The notes: generated by a model not told the origin, from the letters alone. A stretch of DNA of 64,000 bases from Ahaetulla prasina (GCF_028640845.1 NC_080540.1:158990438-159054437), one strand, 5' to 3'. Positions 9,905 through 21,796 are shown, counted from the first letter of the stretch. Translations and numbers: made by a program.

Positions 9905-10922
9905 CAGCAGAAAGCAAGCCCAACAAAGGAAGAATGTAGGTTAGGATGGGAAGGCGGGTTGCCTGGCTCCCCATTTTTGGGATACACACACGTGCGCGAG
10001 CACACACACATACGTGGCCAGATGCCCTCTTCAATGAGTCATTGACACTATGGGAGGATCAAAGGTAGCCTTGGAGATAGTAACATAGCAGTGCAAAACT
10101 GGAATTTGAGTACAATCTGTAAGTGACTAAGTTGTTTCGTTACTTCAACAAATTTACATTTTAGTATGACTAATTGTGAATCCAATTTAGACCTTAATTT
10201 TGTACTTCCTATCTACAAATAAGTTGAAATGACATTTCAGCATTTATATGCATCATCTCTAGTTTTATTTATGTTAACCATGGAAAGAACTCTGATCTCA
10301 CACTATAGCTTAGCTGACGTTGCATTAATTTCATAAACAGGAAGCAACTCAGTGTTATGCTACGCACATAATGGTGTTTTGAATACATTTGTATTTGCTT
10401 CACTAATTAATCACAGACATCAAAGATACAGTGAGGGTTCAGATCACAACTTGTAAATGTGCCAGCAGATGGGATGGACCGGAAATATAAATATCTAATT
10501 TCTATCAGTATAGAATTATTATATTACTTAAATAAAGAAGGAAGAAGAGGAGGAGGAAAGCAGAAAACAGTCTTCGTACTCTCCCAGTACTGGATTATCT
10601 AATAAAATGAATGGGAAAGAGGCAGATTGTATCATGTTCTTAATTTTAATAAATCCAGTTTGCATATCAGTTTTACTATTGATAATGAATAAACTGAGAA
10701 TAGCAATCTAGAACTATTAGTAGTCCTGATTTAAAGGCAGCTTATCCAGTCCCAAGAGGGGGGACTTGTAATCGCCCTTGAAAGATAAGCAGCAATGGGG
10801 CCTCACAAATCTTACACGCGATGAGGCTGTCTGAAGATGCAAAGGCTCAGAGCAGGATAACCCTGACTGTCCTAGGCTAGCTGATCTGAGAAGCTATTCT
10901 GATATTCTTTGAGGCACTAAAG
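9905..10922. other. Intergenic, no recognised gene
   Basis: AT-rich sequence with a short CA-rich microsatellite at 9986-10015. No coding frame or repeat I can name is visible. 10739-10860 could be an old repeat but has no clear copy here. Confidence 0.4.
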
Positions 10923-11335
10923 CCATGATGGCGAACCTATGGCATGCATGCCACAGGTGGCATGCGGAGCCATATCTGTGGGCATGTGAGCATTGCCCTA
11001 GCTCAATTCCAGCATGCATGCGCGTGCTGGCCAGCTGATTTTCATCATGCCCACCGGAAGTCAGGAAATGGCCTTTGGGGTGGGGGGTGGAGAAGGCCGT
11101 TTTCACCCTCCCCAGGCTCCTAGAAAGCGTCTGGAACCTGGGGAGGGCGAAAAATGGGCCTACTGGGCCCACCAGGCCATTGCGTGCCAAAAGCGTGGGG
11201 AGCGTGGGGGGGGGGTCAAACACGGACGCGCAGGGGGTGTGGTGCATTGAATTATGGGTGTGGGCACGCATGTGTGTGACCCCTTGTGCTCCCCCCGCTT
11301 TTGGTATGTGATGCCAAAAAGGATAGCCATCACGG
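10923..11335. mobile_element. hAT-like MITE (family C), copy 1
   Basis: 413 bp flanked by the perfect 8-bp duplication CACTAAAG (10915-10922, 11336-11343). The end words gatggcgaacctatggc and ggatagccatcac match the second copy at 27033-27333. It is GC-rich with CpG-containing words. No coding capacity. Confidence 0.82.
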
Positions 11336-11377
11336 CACTAAAGTATTAGCCAGAATGGCAATTATCCATGGCAAGAG

Positions 11378-12997
11378 TGTTCTGACCTAGGCTCCCTTAA
11401 CAAACAAGAGGCAGGTAAGATGTTTTATAGATGGCATTTAGACCCCAAAAGTTGTCATGTATGTATCCTAATGTACAGGCTAAATGTTGGAGATGCAATT
11501 GTGAAGATGCCACTTATTACCATATATGGTGGACTTGTAAAAAACTTTAAGCATTTTGGATTAAAGTATGGTGGATCATGCAGAATATTTTGAAAAAGAA
11601 GATTAAGTTTACTCTTTTTACTAGGAATAATTATGGATTGTACAGCTATAGAGACTAAATTGATTTTGAACTTTATAACAGCCGCAAGACTTTTGATTGC
11701 TCAATATTGGAAGAAAGAAGAATTACCTACAATTGAAGAATGGACACTCAAAGTATCAAATCTGGCAGAAATGGCAAAAAATTCTGCTTACTTGAAAGAC
11801 TATACACAAGAAAAATATATTTTAGAATGGAAAATGTGGATTGATTATATTCAAAATAAGTATCAGATAAAAAAGTATTGAATAGCATATGAGTAAATTT
11901 AGGAAATATTTTGTATTAGATATATCTTTGAAGGAGAGGGGAATTGAGAGTTATGTGTGGGATGACTAGAGATTATAATTTAGGAATTATTTTGGATTAT
12001 GATTGTTAATTTTGATACCCTGCATTTTGTTCTGGGAAGTCGGGGGGGGGGTAAGGGGGAGGGGAATTGGGGGGTTGAGGGTAAAGGATGGAGTGATGGT
12101 TAATGTACAGGGATTATTAAAGATGTATAAATATAATTAATGTAGGGTCGGGTCTGCCCAGTTACCATTTTAGAACGATGGGGAGGGAGAAAAGAGGAGA
12201 GAGTAGGAGGTAGGAAAGAGGAGAAGAGGAAGGAAGAGGGGTAGAAGAGGGAGAAGGAAGGTGTAGGGTGGAGGGAGGAGAGGATGTAGATAAGAAAAGG
12301 AGACGAAGGTCTGGAAAGTAGAAGAAGGTAAAAGAGGGAAGAGTGTTAAAAAGGGGGGTGATGACTGGGCAAGCCCAACTAATTGTATATAACTGTACAT
12401 TGGATGAGTTGTTTGATATGATTGTAAAAATAAAACTTTTTTATGAAAAACAAAACAAAAAAAACAAACAAGAGGCAGGAATTGGTTCCGGCAAACCTCT
12501 TTTATTTACACGACTGTGAATTACGTTCATTCATAGTCAGCAGGGTTTGTCCAAACATTTTTTCAAAGGAATATTTCTCAACACACCTTATCTCGTTTGG
12601 CAAGCTGCCACGTAACTTGTTTCCAACTGAAGTACAAGGCAAAACGTGGCACAGAATCTCTGAGTCACGGAACGAACGAATTGTTTCCTGCAAAAGCCCA
12701 CTCCCTGTTCACTCCTCTTTTATTACCTATGGGAGGGCCAATCACCTCCAAGGTGTGGCTTTACTTCCGAGTTGACCCTGCTTTCTGAGTTGTCTTCTGG
12801 CAGCTCTGCACATGCACACACTGGGAATGGGCTCCAGCTGTTCCTCTGCCTCGCTGCTGTCTAACTCCCTCTCTGCCTCCGACGCAGAGCCCTCGTCCAA
12901 GCTTTCCCCAGTCCCCAGGACTGGCCCAAGTTCCTCCCCAACCTCCTCACTGTCTGACTCTACAGCCAGCTCCTCTGGCCACTGGCGAGCCAAAACA
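11378..12997 (-). repeat. Solo LTR, split by an L1 insertion
   Basis: The ends on the minus strand are TGTTTTGGCTCG and GGTCAGAACA, flanked by perfect 5-bp duplications AAGAG (11373-11377, 12998-13002). Removing the L1 with one duplication leaves about 556 bp, a normal LTR length. An AATAAA lies at 12506-12501 on the minus strand, at the expected place before U5. No internal region or second LTR adjoins, so it is a solo LTR of a gypsy- or ERV-type element. Confidence 0.72.
11416..12462 (+). mobile_element. 5'-truncated L1 LINE insertion
   Basis: Flanked by a 17-bp direct duplication AACAAACAAGAGGCAGG (11399-11415, 12463-12479). It holds the C-terminal end of ORF2 with frame breaks (MFYRWHL...CWRC...YHIWW-type words, then open from 11633 to 11881 with EEWTLKVSNLAEMA), a purine-rich 3' UTR (about 12180-12350) and an A-rich tail. 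TSD length and tail fit target-primed reverse transcription. Confidence 0.88.
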
Positions 12998-13307
12998 AAG
13001 AGAGATGATCTGGACCTTCCCCAGGGACTGGTACCCATTCATATCAATAATGCCTCTCTGTGAGCACATTCACGCTCGGCATCAAACAGCGCTTTTATAT
13101 ACCAGCAGATGGCAGTGTCTTAAGAACCTAATTTCCTGTCAAGATGCTTTGCAAAGGGTCTCTTTAATTATGCAGTTATTATCTGACCCAGGCCAAGGGC
13201 TCTAGGTTAAGAGAGTCACTGAAAATGTCTCATAATTATACCAACCTGCTTTAGACTGTATTCTATCTTGTTAAGTTTTCATATCCTAATAGCAAAATGA
13301 GAGCTAG

Positions 13308-13830
13308 TTTGGTATAGCCGTTAAGGCAGTGGTGAAATCCAAAATTTTCTTCCTACCGGTTCTGTGGGCGTGGCTTGGTGGGGGTGGCAGGGGAAGGATA
13401 TTGTAAATTCTCCATTCCCACCCCGCTCCAGGGGAAGGATACTGCCAAATCTCCATTCCCTCCCCTCCTGGGGGAAGGAAATTGCAAAATCTCCATTCCC
13501 ACCACACTCTGGGGCCAGAGTGCCATTTGCTGGTTCTTTGAACTACTCAAAATTTCTGCTACCGGTTCTCCAGAACCTGCTGGATTTCACCCCTGCATTA
13601 AGGTGTTCGACTAAGAGTGGGGAAACCTGAGTTCTAGTCAAAACTTAGGTATAGAAACCAGCTGGGTGACTTTGAGCCTGGCACTTTGTCTCAGCCCTAG
13701 AAAGAAGGCAAGAGCAAGCCACTTCCAAAATCTTTTCCCCAAAAACTGCAGGAACCTATCTTGCCAGGAGCCATGACCGACTCAAAAAGATTCCACCATG
13801 GCAAAGTTCATTTGACCTTTTCCTGGCATG
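13308..13830 (+). repeat. SINE-3 (tRNA-derived), split by a MITE
   Basis: The left part (agctagtttggtatagccgttaaggc) and the right part (gttctagtcaaaactta...gctgggtgactttgagcc) are contiguous in the copies at 52840 and, inverted, at 32690. A family-A MITE sits between them. Confidence 0.6.
13327..13595 (+). mobile_element. hAT-like MITE (family A)
   Basis: Starts CAGTGGTGAAATCC and ends GGATTTCACCCCTG, flanked by CGTTAAGG/CATTAAGG (7 of 8 match). The interior shows the family words gtgggcgtggcttggtggg and repeated aaatctccattccc. Confidence 0.8.
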
Positions 13831-14646
13831 GCAGAATGATTATTTTTCTCAGGGGATGGCCGAAGGAAGGAGAAGAAAGAGACCAGAGAAGAAGTTAGTT
13901 GGGATTACCTCAGCTGCATACATCTTTGAAGGGTTTCCTCAGTCAAGTCTCTTTGTAGGAGTCATCCTGAAGGCCACCTTGACAGATTCAAGGAAAGAAA
14001 CCAGCCTTTCCAGATTTGCTAGAAAATTGTATCAAAGAAATGGGATTGTTGCTCATATCTATGGCTGTCTTAGCCTGAAGGTGAATGAAAACCATTGAAG
14101 ATCCAGATTTCTTCAAAATATCCTGAAGGTGGTGGCTATCTTAGATTTACTTATCATGAATTAAATGTAAAGTGCCTCTTGAACCCATCTCAGATTTCAA
14201 ACCTCCCTTCTGTTCTCTTCCCGTAATCTAAGATATTAACTGATTTCAAGACTTGTAAGAATAAACCAATTATGGTACCATGGAGGTCAAACAGTAATCG
14301 TACTAGTTAATGGATTTTGGGTTCATGATGGCAAAGATTCGATATAGCACAAGGATTGGTCACCCCTCTTCCTACCTGCACCCAAAAGCAGTGATATCAA
14401 AATGTACATCATGTACATGATGATATCAACTCCCACGCCCTACAATTCTGTACTTGTATCATGATATCTGATGCAAATAATGTTACATAATGATGTCATT
14501 ACTTGTGCCAGCTTTTGCTCCTTTATTCCCCTTGCTTGTGTGCTGTTATTTCTCGGGTACACGGTTGCCTGCGTTTCACTGCTTATTCACTCTCTCTATA
14601 TTTTTTTTCAACATACCTGTCAATCTTTGCTTTATTATTAATCTTT
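13831..14646. other. Intergenic, no recognised feature
   Basis: No conserved frame, repeat with a second copy, or RNA gene could be seen. Short frames here have no family resemblance. Confidence 0.35.
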
Positions 14647-14656
14647 AAGATCATTT

Positions 14657-15868
14657 AACATCGCAGACAGTGTTGACGGGAGGGCAGAGGTCGGCCCCGA
14701 GGCGCCTCACTTGTGGGGTGCCGCAGGGGTCGATCCTCTCGCCCCTTCTGTTCAACATCTACATGAAGCCGCTGGGTGAGATCATCAGTGGTTTCGGTGT
14801 GAAGTACCAGCTGTACGCGGATGACACCCAGCTATACTTTTCTACACCGGACCACCCCAACGGTTATCAAGTGTTGTCCCGGTGTCTGGAGGCCGTACGG
14901 GCCTGGATGGGGAGAAACAGGCTCAAGCTCAATCCCTCCAAGACAGAGTGGCTGTGGATGCCGGCATCCCGGTACAGTCAGCTAAGTCCGCGGCTGACCG
15001 TCGGTGGCGAGTCACTGGCCCCGATGGAGAGGGTGTGCAACTTAGGCGTCCTCCTGGATGAACGGCTGTCTCTAGAAGATCATCTGACGGCCGTCTCCAG
15101 GAGAGCGTTCTACCAGGTGCGCCTGGTGCGCCAGTTGCGCCCCTTTCTGGACCGGGATGCCCTATGCACGGTCACTCACGCACTCGTGACGTCTCGCCTG
15201 GATTGCTGCAATGCTCTCTACATGGGGCTCCCCTTGAAGGGCATCCGGAGGCTGCAGTTAGTCCAGAATGCGGCTGCGCGGGTGATAGAGGGAGCCCCTC
15301 GTGGCTCCCGCATGACACCTATCCTGCGCAGACTGCACTGGCTACCTGTGGCCTTCCGGGTGCGCTTCAAGGTTTTGGTGACCACCTTTAAAGCGCTCCA
15401 TGGCATAGGGCCGGGTTACTTACGGGACCGCCTACTGCGACCGAATACCTCTCACCGACCCGTGCGCTCTCATAGAGAGGGACTCCTCAGGGTGCCGTCA
15501 GCGAGGCAATGTCGTCTGGCGGCGCCCAGGGGAAGGGCCTTCTCTGTGGGGGCCCCCACCCTCTGGAACGAACTGCCCCCAGGACTTCGTCAGCTTCCGG
15601 ACCTTCGGACCTTCCGCCGCGAGCTTAAAACACACTTATTTATTTGCGCGGGACTGAGTTAGATTTTAAATTTATGGGTTTTAAATTGGGTTTTAGTTTT
15701 ATATTTTTAATCATAATTTTAACTATCGGGCTTTTAGAATAAGTTTTTTAATTGTTTTTATGTTGTATTTATGTATTTATATGTTTTTTAAGTGCCTGTT
15801 AACCGCCCCGAGTCCTTCGGGAGATAGGGCGGTATATAAATATGATTAAATAAATAAATAAATAAATA
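14657..15868 (+). mobile_element. 5'-truncated L2-type LINE with long RT frame
   Basis: Bounded by the 10-bp duplication AAGATCATTT (14647-14656, 15869-15878). After the coding part there is a 3' UTR ending accgccccgagtccttcggg...gcggtatataaat and an (AAATA)n-type tail. The hairpin-like gccccgagt/gggagatagggcgg tail and short A-rich repeats are typical of L2-clade LINEs. Confidence 0.88.
14670..15662 (+). CDS. L2-clade reverse transcriptase, C-terminal half
   Basis: 330 codons without interruption. From the N-terminus: [18 protein letters not shown] (RT motif 4), YADDTQLYF with the catalytic aspartates (motif 5, about residue 50), [10 protein letters not shown] (motif 6) and [14 protein letters not shown] (motif 7), then the L2/CR1 C-terminal words [38 protein letters not shown] and LKTHLF. 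The endonuclease and first RT motifs are missing through 5' truncation, so it is not autonomous. The listed Met is only the first in the frame. The lack of stops suggests a recent insertion. Element gene, not host. Confidence 0.87.
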   Translation: MLTGGQRSAPRRLTCGVPQGSILSPLLFNIYMKPLGEIISGFGVKYQLYADDTQLYFSTPDHPNGYQVLSRCLEAVRAWMGRNRLKLNPSKTEWLWMPASRYSQLSPRLTVGGESLAPMERVCNLGVLLDERLSLEDHLTAVSRRAFYQVRLVRQLRPFLDRDALCTVTHALVTSRLDCCNALYMGLPLKGIRRLQLVQNAAARVIEGAPRGSRMTPILRRLHWLPVAFRVRFKVLVTTFKALHGIGPGYLRDRLLRPNTSHRPVRSHREGLLRVPSARQCRLAAPRGRAFSVGAPTLWNELPPGLRQLPDLRTFRRELKTHLFICAGLS

Positions 15869-15879
15869 AAGATCATTTC

Positions 15880-16697
15880 TGTAATAATAGTATTCCAAGG
15901 TTAAAAAGCTAGCAGGTCTTTTTTCAGCAATGATCCTATATAAGTCAATTCCCGCCCCCCCCAGAAAAGCCTTTTGAAGCCATATTTTATTTGGGGAGGG
16001 AAAAACCAAGATGTTTTTGGTTCAGAAATAGTTTATGATTCACGGCACTGAGATTCATTTTTAAGGAAACGATGCATTTTGAAGTAAGGATGTTCATATT
16101 AAGCTTTATTTTAAAATGAAAGTTACTTTTTGAGGACTCTGCCCCAAAATCTGTTTTAGAAATCTGTAAATGTCAGTTAGTTCAGCAGCTATTTTCTTAA
16201 AAGTTTTAATTAAATATGCTTAAGGATGAGGCCGTGTTAAGAATATTCTGCTTTAGCATTCTTAATTGGTCATGTTGTTGGAAAGACAGCTCTTTTGGAA
16301 AGACTTTTTTTAAAATTTTCTTTGCTTTTTTGAAATGGAAACCATAAAAATCTTTTAGGTCTGGAAGAAATGATGTGGTCATGAACGCTCCTTGGGTCTG
16401 GAAAGACCTATGCATTTGCCTTGCCCATTTTTTTCTTAATTCTGGCAAGGTGGTTTTACAGTCTTCTCTGGAAGCTTTAGGGCTGAGTCTTTATACTAGA
16501 TTTCCTCAATTCCTCAATGCTTATCTTACGCACACCATCTTTGTCCTGCCTTCAGTGGAAAGAGGGTGTCTCCCCCATCCTTTCTTTCCTTTGTTTTTTG
16601 TAACTATCACACAACATTTGGCTCTGTTCTTTAAAAAGAATTAACTCTATTTTTAGATCTACTCAACAGTTCCTCTATGTTTCCCAAATCAGAATAG
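15880..16697. other. Intergenic, no recognised feature
   Basis: AT-rich, with no conserved reading frame and no match to another stretch in the window. Confidence 0.35.
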
Positions 16698-16705
16698 TGA
16701 GACCC

Positions 16706-16924
16706 AGAGGTCGTATTTAGCCGGTTCAGACCAGTTCACCCGAACCGTGGGTGGGCCCGCCTACCCCCCACCCCCACCCCGGCTCTATGCCTTCCTATTA
16801 AGGCATGTTTTTGAGGCCGGGTGCATGAGAGAGCAAAGCGTATGTGCATACATGGACGGGGCGGTGCGAGCGCAAGCGATCACATTTGCAAACTGGTAGG
16901 GAAAGTAAGTGGATACCACCCCTG
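16706..16924. mobile_element. hAT-like MITE (family D)
   Basis: 219 bp with the perfect 8-bp duplication GTGAGACC (16698-16705, 16925-16932). The ends are CAGAGGTCGTATTTAGCCGG and ACCACCCCTG. It shares body words (gcatgt-tttgagg, aactggtagggaaagtaagtgg) with the copy at 22794-23314. Confidence 0.82.
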
Positions 16925-16932
16925 GTGAGACC

Positions 16933-18070
16933 ATCAATTTCTGGCAATAATAGAAGCAGAGAGTTGCCAGAGCCACACAAATGTTTGGGGGAAAGGGGGG
17001 AACACAAGTTTAAATGTAAGACCTGAATGGAGAAAGGCTATGGAAAGCTACAGATTCAGAGGCAAGTGTCTAGGGACATTCACATTGCCTGAGTCTGAAA
17101 CTCCTTAAACCAAATAATGTGGATTGCAGTGCAGTTGTGGAGCAGCCTCAGGGAAAGATGGAGCAGCTGCTTGAAGAAGGGGTGTGTGTGTGTGTGTGTG
17201 CATACGAATGCATCTGAAACACCCTTTTGTTTTGGAATTTGAGGCACTATACATACACCCCAAAGTAGAAACATCACCAACTCTCTTTAACTATGGCATT
17301 TGCAGCTCTCATAGTTGTCCTCTGTGCTTTGTTTTCATTATCACAATTCCCCTGCTTAAATTCCTGCCTGGCTGTATAAACATACAGGCCATTCTTGATG
17401 ACCTGAGAATTTTCATTAATCCATCTGTTATTGACCATGATACAAATAAGTGGCAAGCAGTCTTAATGTGTTAGAAGCCCTTCTGATTCACATTGTCTTC
17501 TTTTGATTTTTCTTGTAAGTCATTCGCTTGAAAGAAAATGTGCTGAAAGGCAATGCTGTTCTCCAGAATAAAACAAACCATCACTTTTACTTAACTGGCA
17601 GAAAGCATTGCTGTATTTTCTACCTTGTTAACCTGTTTCTCAGCAGGTTGCATCTGTCCTTTGTGGAGAAATCTGAGGTCAGCTGTTCTTCTAGATACTC
17701 TGCTCTTTAAACCACAAATCTCCCTGGATGATCCTGGGCCATCCACTGTTTCTGAGTTATCTTACTACGGTAGGTTGCTTGCAAAAATAAAATAAAGATG
17801 TGAAAATAAAAAGGAATGAAAAATAATAAAAATGCTAACCTGAGGTGTTGGTGTATGTTTTGTTTTTTTGGAGAAAAACCAATTCTGACAGCTCTTTGGG
17901 AAGGCTAAGAAATAGCAATGGGAGGTTCCAGGAAAGAGAAGATATTAATAAAGATGGCGTCTTTCTTTCCTGAATAGAAAAATTCTCAACGCATTTGATA
18001 TTTGTCAGAAAGATCAAATTTCAGCAGATAAAACACACATGATCTTGGACATAATGAGGACTAGTTGAAA
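16933..18070. other. Intergenic, only a short GT repeat
   Basis: A (GT)n tract at about 17181-17201. Apart from that no gene or repeat is recognised. Confidence 0.35.
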
Positions 18071-18085
18071 TCAAATAACCTTTTA

Positions 18086-18446
18086 AAAAGGTAAAGGTAA
18101 AGGTTCCCCTCGCACATACGTGCTAGTCGTTGCCGACTCTAGGGGGCGGTGCTCATCTCCGTTTCAAAGCCGAAGAGCCAGCGCTGTCCGAAGACGTCTC
18201 CGTAGTCATGTGGCCGGCATGACTCAACGCCAAAGGCGCACGGAACGCTGTTACCTTCCCACCAAGGTGGTCCCTATTTTTTCTATTTGCATTTTTACGT
18301 GCTTTCGAAACTGCTAGGTTGGCAGAAGCTGGGACAAGTAACGGGAGCTCACCCCGTTACACGGCAGCACTAAGGATTCGAACCACTGAGCTGTCGACCT
18401 TTCAATCGACAAGCTCAACGTCCTAACCCCTGAGCCACCGCGTCCC
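18086..18446 (-). repeat. SINE-2, full-length copy
   Basis: Flanked by the 15-bp duplication TCAAATAACCTTTTA (18071-18085, 18447-18461). On the minus strand it starts gggacgcggtggctcaggggtt (A-box-like tggctcagggg) and has a B box ggttcgaatcc, so it is tRNA-derived and transcribed by pol III. The 3' end on that strand is a (cctttacctttacc) repeat. Confidence 0.88.
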
Positions 18447-18544
18447 TCAAATAACCTTTTACAGTATAAGAAAAGAGGACACATCCTTTATTTGTTCTTC
18501 TAATTAGGGAGCAAAGCAACAGCAATAGAACTTAGATTTACTGT

Positions 18545-18735
18545 GTATACTGCTTCATAGTGCTTTACAGCCTTCTCTAAGCAGTTTACAGAGTCAGCAT
18601 ATTGGTGCCCAACAATCTGGGTCCTCATTTACTGACCTCGAAAGAATAGAAGGCTGAGTCAACCTTGAGCCGGTGAGACTCGAACTGCCGGCAATTGGCA
18701 GAATTGCCTGCAATACTGATTCTAACCACTGCTCC
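18545..18735 (-). repeat. SINE-1-related copy, diverged
   Basis: Reading minus: the tRNA-like head with ggcagttcgagtctc (B box) at 18690-18670, then ggttgactcagccttc and the agcactatgaagcagtatac-type body. It shares the central block with full SINE-1 copies but has a different 3' half. Confidence 0.65.
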
Positions 18736-19452
18736 ACATCATTAGCAAAAGGCTGTCCTTTCTGCTTATAGTTGCTGGCTAGGTTTTGGATTGCTGTCCT
18801 ACCGTATTCCACCTCTAATGCCAGGATGATATTATCATCACAATTACTGAATCCAAAACCATATTTTGGTTGCGCGCACAGTCGCGTGCAAGTAAGAATC
18901 ACTTGACAACAGAAGTAACCAGGTGAGGCATCTGAAAGAGGCCAGAATGCTATAATGTTTGATGTGACAAAAAGAGCCATAGATGTGGAAAAATCATATG
19001 GACAATCATACGTTTGCTTTATACCTATCGATACAGAAAAATTGTGGTTTTTGTACTAGTCTTTAGCTTGGAGTGGCATATTTAAGGGAGATGTTTCCTC
19101 AAATTCATAGCTTGCAGAGTCCTGCTTTCCAGTCATTGGTGGAAGAAGAGATTACTCAGGTTGGAAGCAGAAGGTGGAGAAGATAAGTTAAAACTGTCTT
19201 ACCAATTTCAGAATGTTAGAGAGACACTGATTTAATAAAGCTATTTAAATAATTCTATTGGTTTTCAAAAAAGATAAAAGTTAAAAGGTTCTGCTCCTAT
19301 TTTGTAGTGAATTAGCAATGTGTCTTGTTTTTCACAAGCCCCAACCAAAGCCAGAAAGGTGATGGTTCAGTTTTGTTTATTTTTAAAGAATCTAAAATGC
19401 TCAGGGCTCTTTTATTAGTTTTATTAGTTTCATTAGTTTCTAGCATTAATTG

Positions 19453-19600
19453 TGGATACCCTATAACTGAAGGTTTTTAAGAAGAGATTGGACAGCCATT
19501 TGTCCAGAAATAGTATAGGAGCTTCTGCTTGAGCAGGGGGTTAGACTAGAAGACCTCCAAGGACCCTTCCAACTCTGTTATTCTGTATTCTATTTATTAC
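19453..19600 (+). repeat. CR1 LINE 3' end
   Basis: Contains gaagagattggacagccatttgtc, gggttagactagaagacctcc and ccttccaactctgttattctg, the 3' terminal block shared with 42657-42835 and, inverted, with 41094 and 55668. Confidence 0.75.
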
Positions 19601-20566
19601 CATCCCTGTCCTTCATGGTTGCATTGGAGTTTAGTTCTGGACTGCATACCAGATTTTCCACGTCATTTATTCTCTGCAATGGTGTGAATTTGCCCTATTA
19701 AGCTGGATATGAAAATTTAGTAAAACTGGTTTTCACCTTTTTAGAGGAACTTGACCAGTGGAGACAAGATTCCTCTGGAAGGTTGCCCAGGAATGTATAA
19801 AGATATATTTAAGATGCGACTTCAGCTGGTGAGTACAGGGAAATACTCATACTGTTCTTGTGACAAGAGTATGGAAATAACTTGCTTTTACTGTCCGTAC
19901 TTCTCTTATGATATTTCCCCTTGTCATCTAATTTCACAGTCCTGCAGGTGGCAGCATTTGGCCGATATTCTCAAACTCAGAGGTAGCCTGCTCAGAATCT
20001 GTATAGATTTCAAACTGTAGATCATTAGATGTCCATTAATACACCAGGCTTTAAGTTTGACTGAAACTGATCTATGGAGGAGAGGAATCCCAGGGAATTC
20101 CTTAGAAAAATACAATTGCACTGCTTGGAAAGTTTTTTTTATTTTATTTATTTATTTAAGAAAAGAATACTAGTTTTTCAGCAAATAATTTGCTTTTAAA
20201 ATGTCTTTGATTCACTGAGATTGTAGTAATGGAGGCAGGCAACTTTCTTTTGTCTAACCATCTCTGTGAGGAGAAAGAAATCTTTATTTTGGGAATTTTC
20301 GAGAAACCTGTTCATACAGATTGGGGAAAAATTGGTTTGCCTTTTAATAAGGATGTATCTGACTCAAATTTCTCAGATCTTTACAATAAACCGAAATGAG
20401 GCTGTTCTTCACAGTTTTGTTACCTTTCTAGGTAATTTTTAAGCCCTCCTCTCAAAATATACAATAATAATATTGCAGAAATACATGCAGAAGAAATATA
20501 CAAATATACATTATAATGTATACATATACATATACATTATAATAGGGAAAAATGGAGATGTGGTGA
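19601..20566. other. Intergenic, no recognised gene
   Basis: Short frames only. Nothing conserved is seen by eye. Confidence 0.35.
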
Positions 20567-20780
20567 CTCAGTAGCTTAATGATGCTGGAGATGGTCTCTG
20601 CTCTAGCAGTTTGAGTCCTAGCACTGTGATAGGATGAGCTCCTGCCACTTGCCTCAGGTTCTGCCCACCTAATACCAGTAGTTTGAAAGTATGGTCTATG
20701 CGAGTAGATAAATAGATACCACTTTGGTGAAGAGACAAGCTCTATGCAGGCAGGTAGATTCCTGCCAGCTTTGAACCTTT
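20567..20780 (+). repeat. Decayed SINE-2 copy
   Basis: gtggtgactcagtagctta, agtttgagtcctagcactg, gagctcctgccacttg, cagtagtttgaaagta and ataccactttggtgaagag follow the SINE-2 order on the plus strand with many substitutions. Confidence 0.6.
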
Positions 20781-21024
20781 TCATTTGTGATGCCCGTTTG
20801 CAAGGCAGCTCTGGTGTAGGAAAGGGGGGTGGGCTTGGATGGTGCTGCAGGAAGAGCCTCTGGTCATTCTTTCTGCTGTGATGCTAGCTTGCCTTCCTGT
20901 GGTGTACCTTGGGAAATGCATGAGCAAGCATGTACCACAACAGAGCTAGTAAATCGGCAGCCAAACGTCTACTCTGAATAAGCGTTGTGGTCTCTTGGCT
21001 AATGTAACAATACGATACAATAAT

Positions 21025-21030
21025 AATAAT

Positions 21031-21061
<31 letters not shown>

Positions 21062-21062
21062 A
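21025..21062 (+). repeat. AAT/AGC trinucleotide microsatellite
   Basis: (aat)n followed by about eight (agc) units. Confidence 0.9.
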
Positions 21063-21330
21063 TAAGAAAAATTTATTTCAAAATATATAAGAGAGGTTTT
21101 ACAGACACACACAAGCTTTTTCTCACAAAAATTGGGTTGAAAAGAATGCCATCTATATTTGGTCAATAGAAATACCATGCATGCAACATCAGAAAATATG
21201 ACTTTTGAAAAATGACCAGTGTCCAAGATTCTGCCATTAAAAAATGTAAGCATTTTAAATATGTGTACCTTTCTTGAAAGAAACAGTATCTTCCTAAACA
21301 TATTTCTACACTCAGCAACAGTAATATACT

Positions 21331-21796
21331 TTATTATACAAAAGGCAAGGCTGTATGGTGAGTCTCCCCCAATTCCAGGTGTTAAGGCAGCTACTTTATG
21401 GAGCTACCTGTGGTAGAACAATAATTTTATCCAAGCTCTGAAAATTATAAAGAAAGCAATTTCCTTAATGATGCTTCTGCCAGGAACCCTGTTCGTTCTT
21501 CTCCAGACAGACAATCCCTCAGCTTCTTTTAGGAATCGCTCAGATTCAGAAAGCCTGAATTAATACAAATACACCTGGCTGAAGGATAATAAATCCCTAG
21601 TTAGCTCCTTCTTCAAAGTGCTGAAGCATCAGAAGGAATGGAAATCATTACTGCAATCATTGTTTTCCTCATCTACGGTATAAATATGCCTTGTTCTAGA
21701 AATCATTGTTCTACCACAGGTAGCTCCATAAAGTAGCTGCCTTAACACCTGGAGCTGGGCGAGACTCGCCATACAGCCTTGCCTTTTGTATAATAA
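21331..21796. repeat. Long inverted repeat (about 92-bp arms)
   Basis: The left arm (21331-21424) and right arm (21705-21796) are reverse complements with only a few mismatches, including ttatacaaaaggcaaggctg and cctgtggtagaacaat. The spacer is about 280 bp with no coding frame. It may be an inverted pair of LTR-like ends or a foldback transposon. The class is not recognised. Confidence 0.8.

Noticed and set aside
12170..12400. Minus-strand Pro/Leu/Ser-rich frame
   Set aside because: Antisense of the purine-rich 3' UTR of the L1 insertion.
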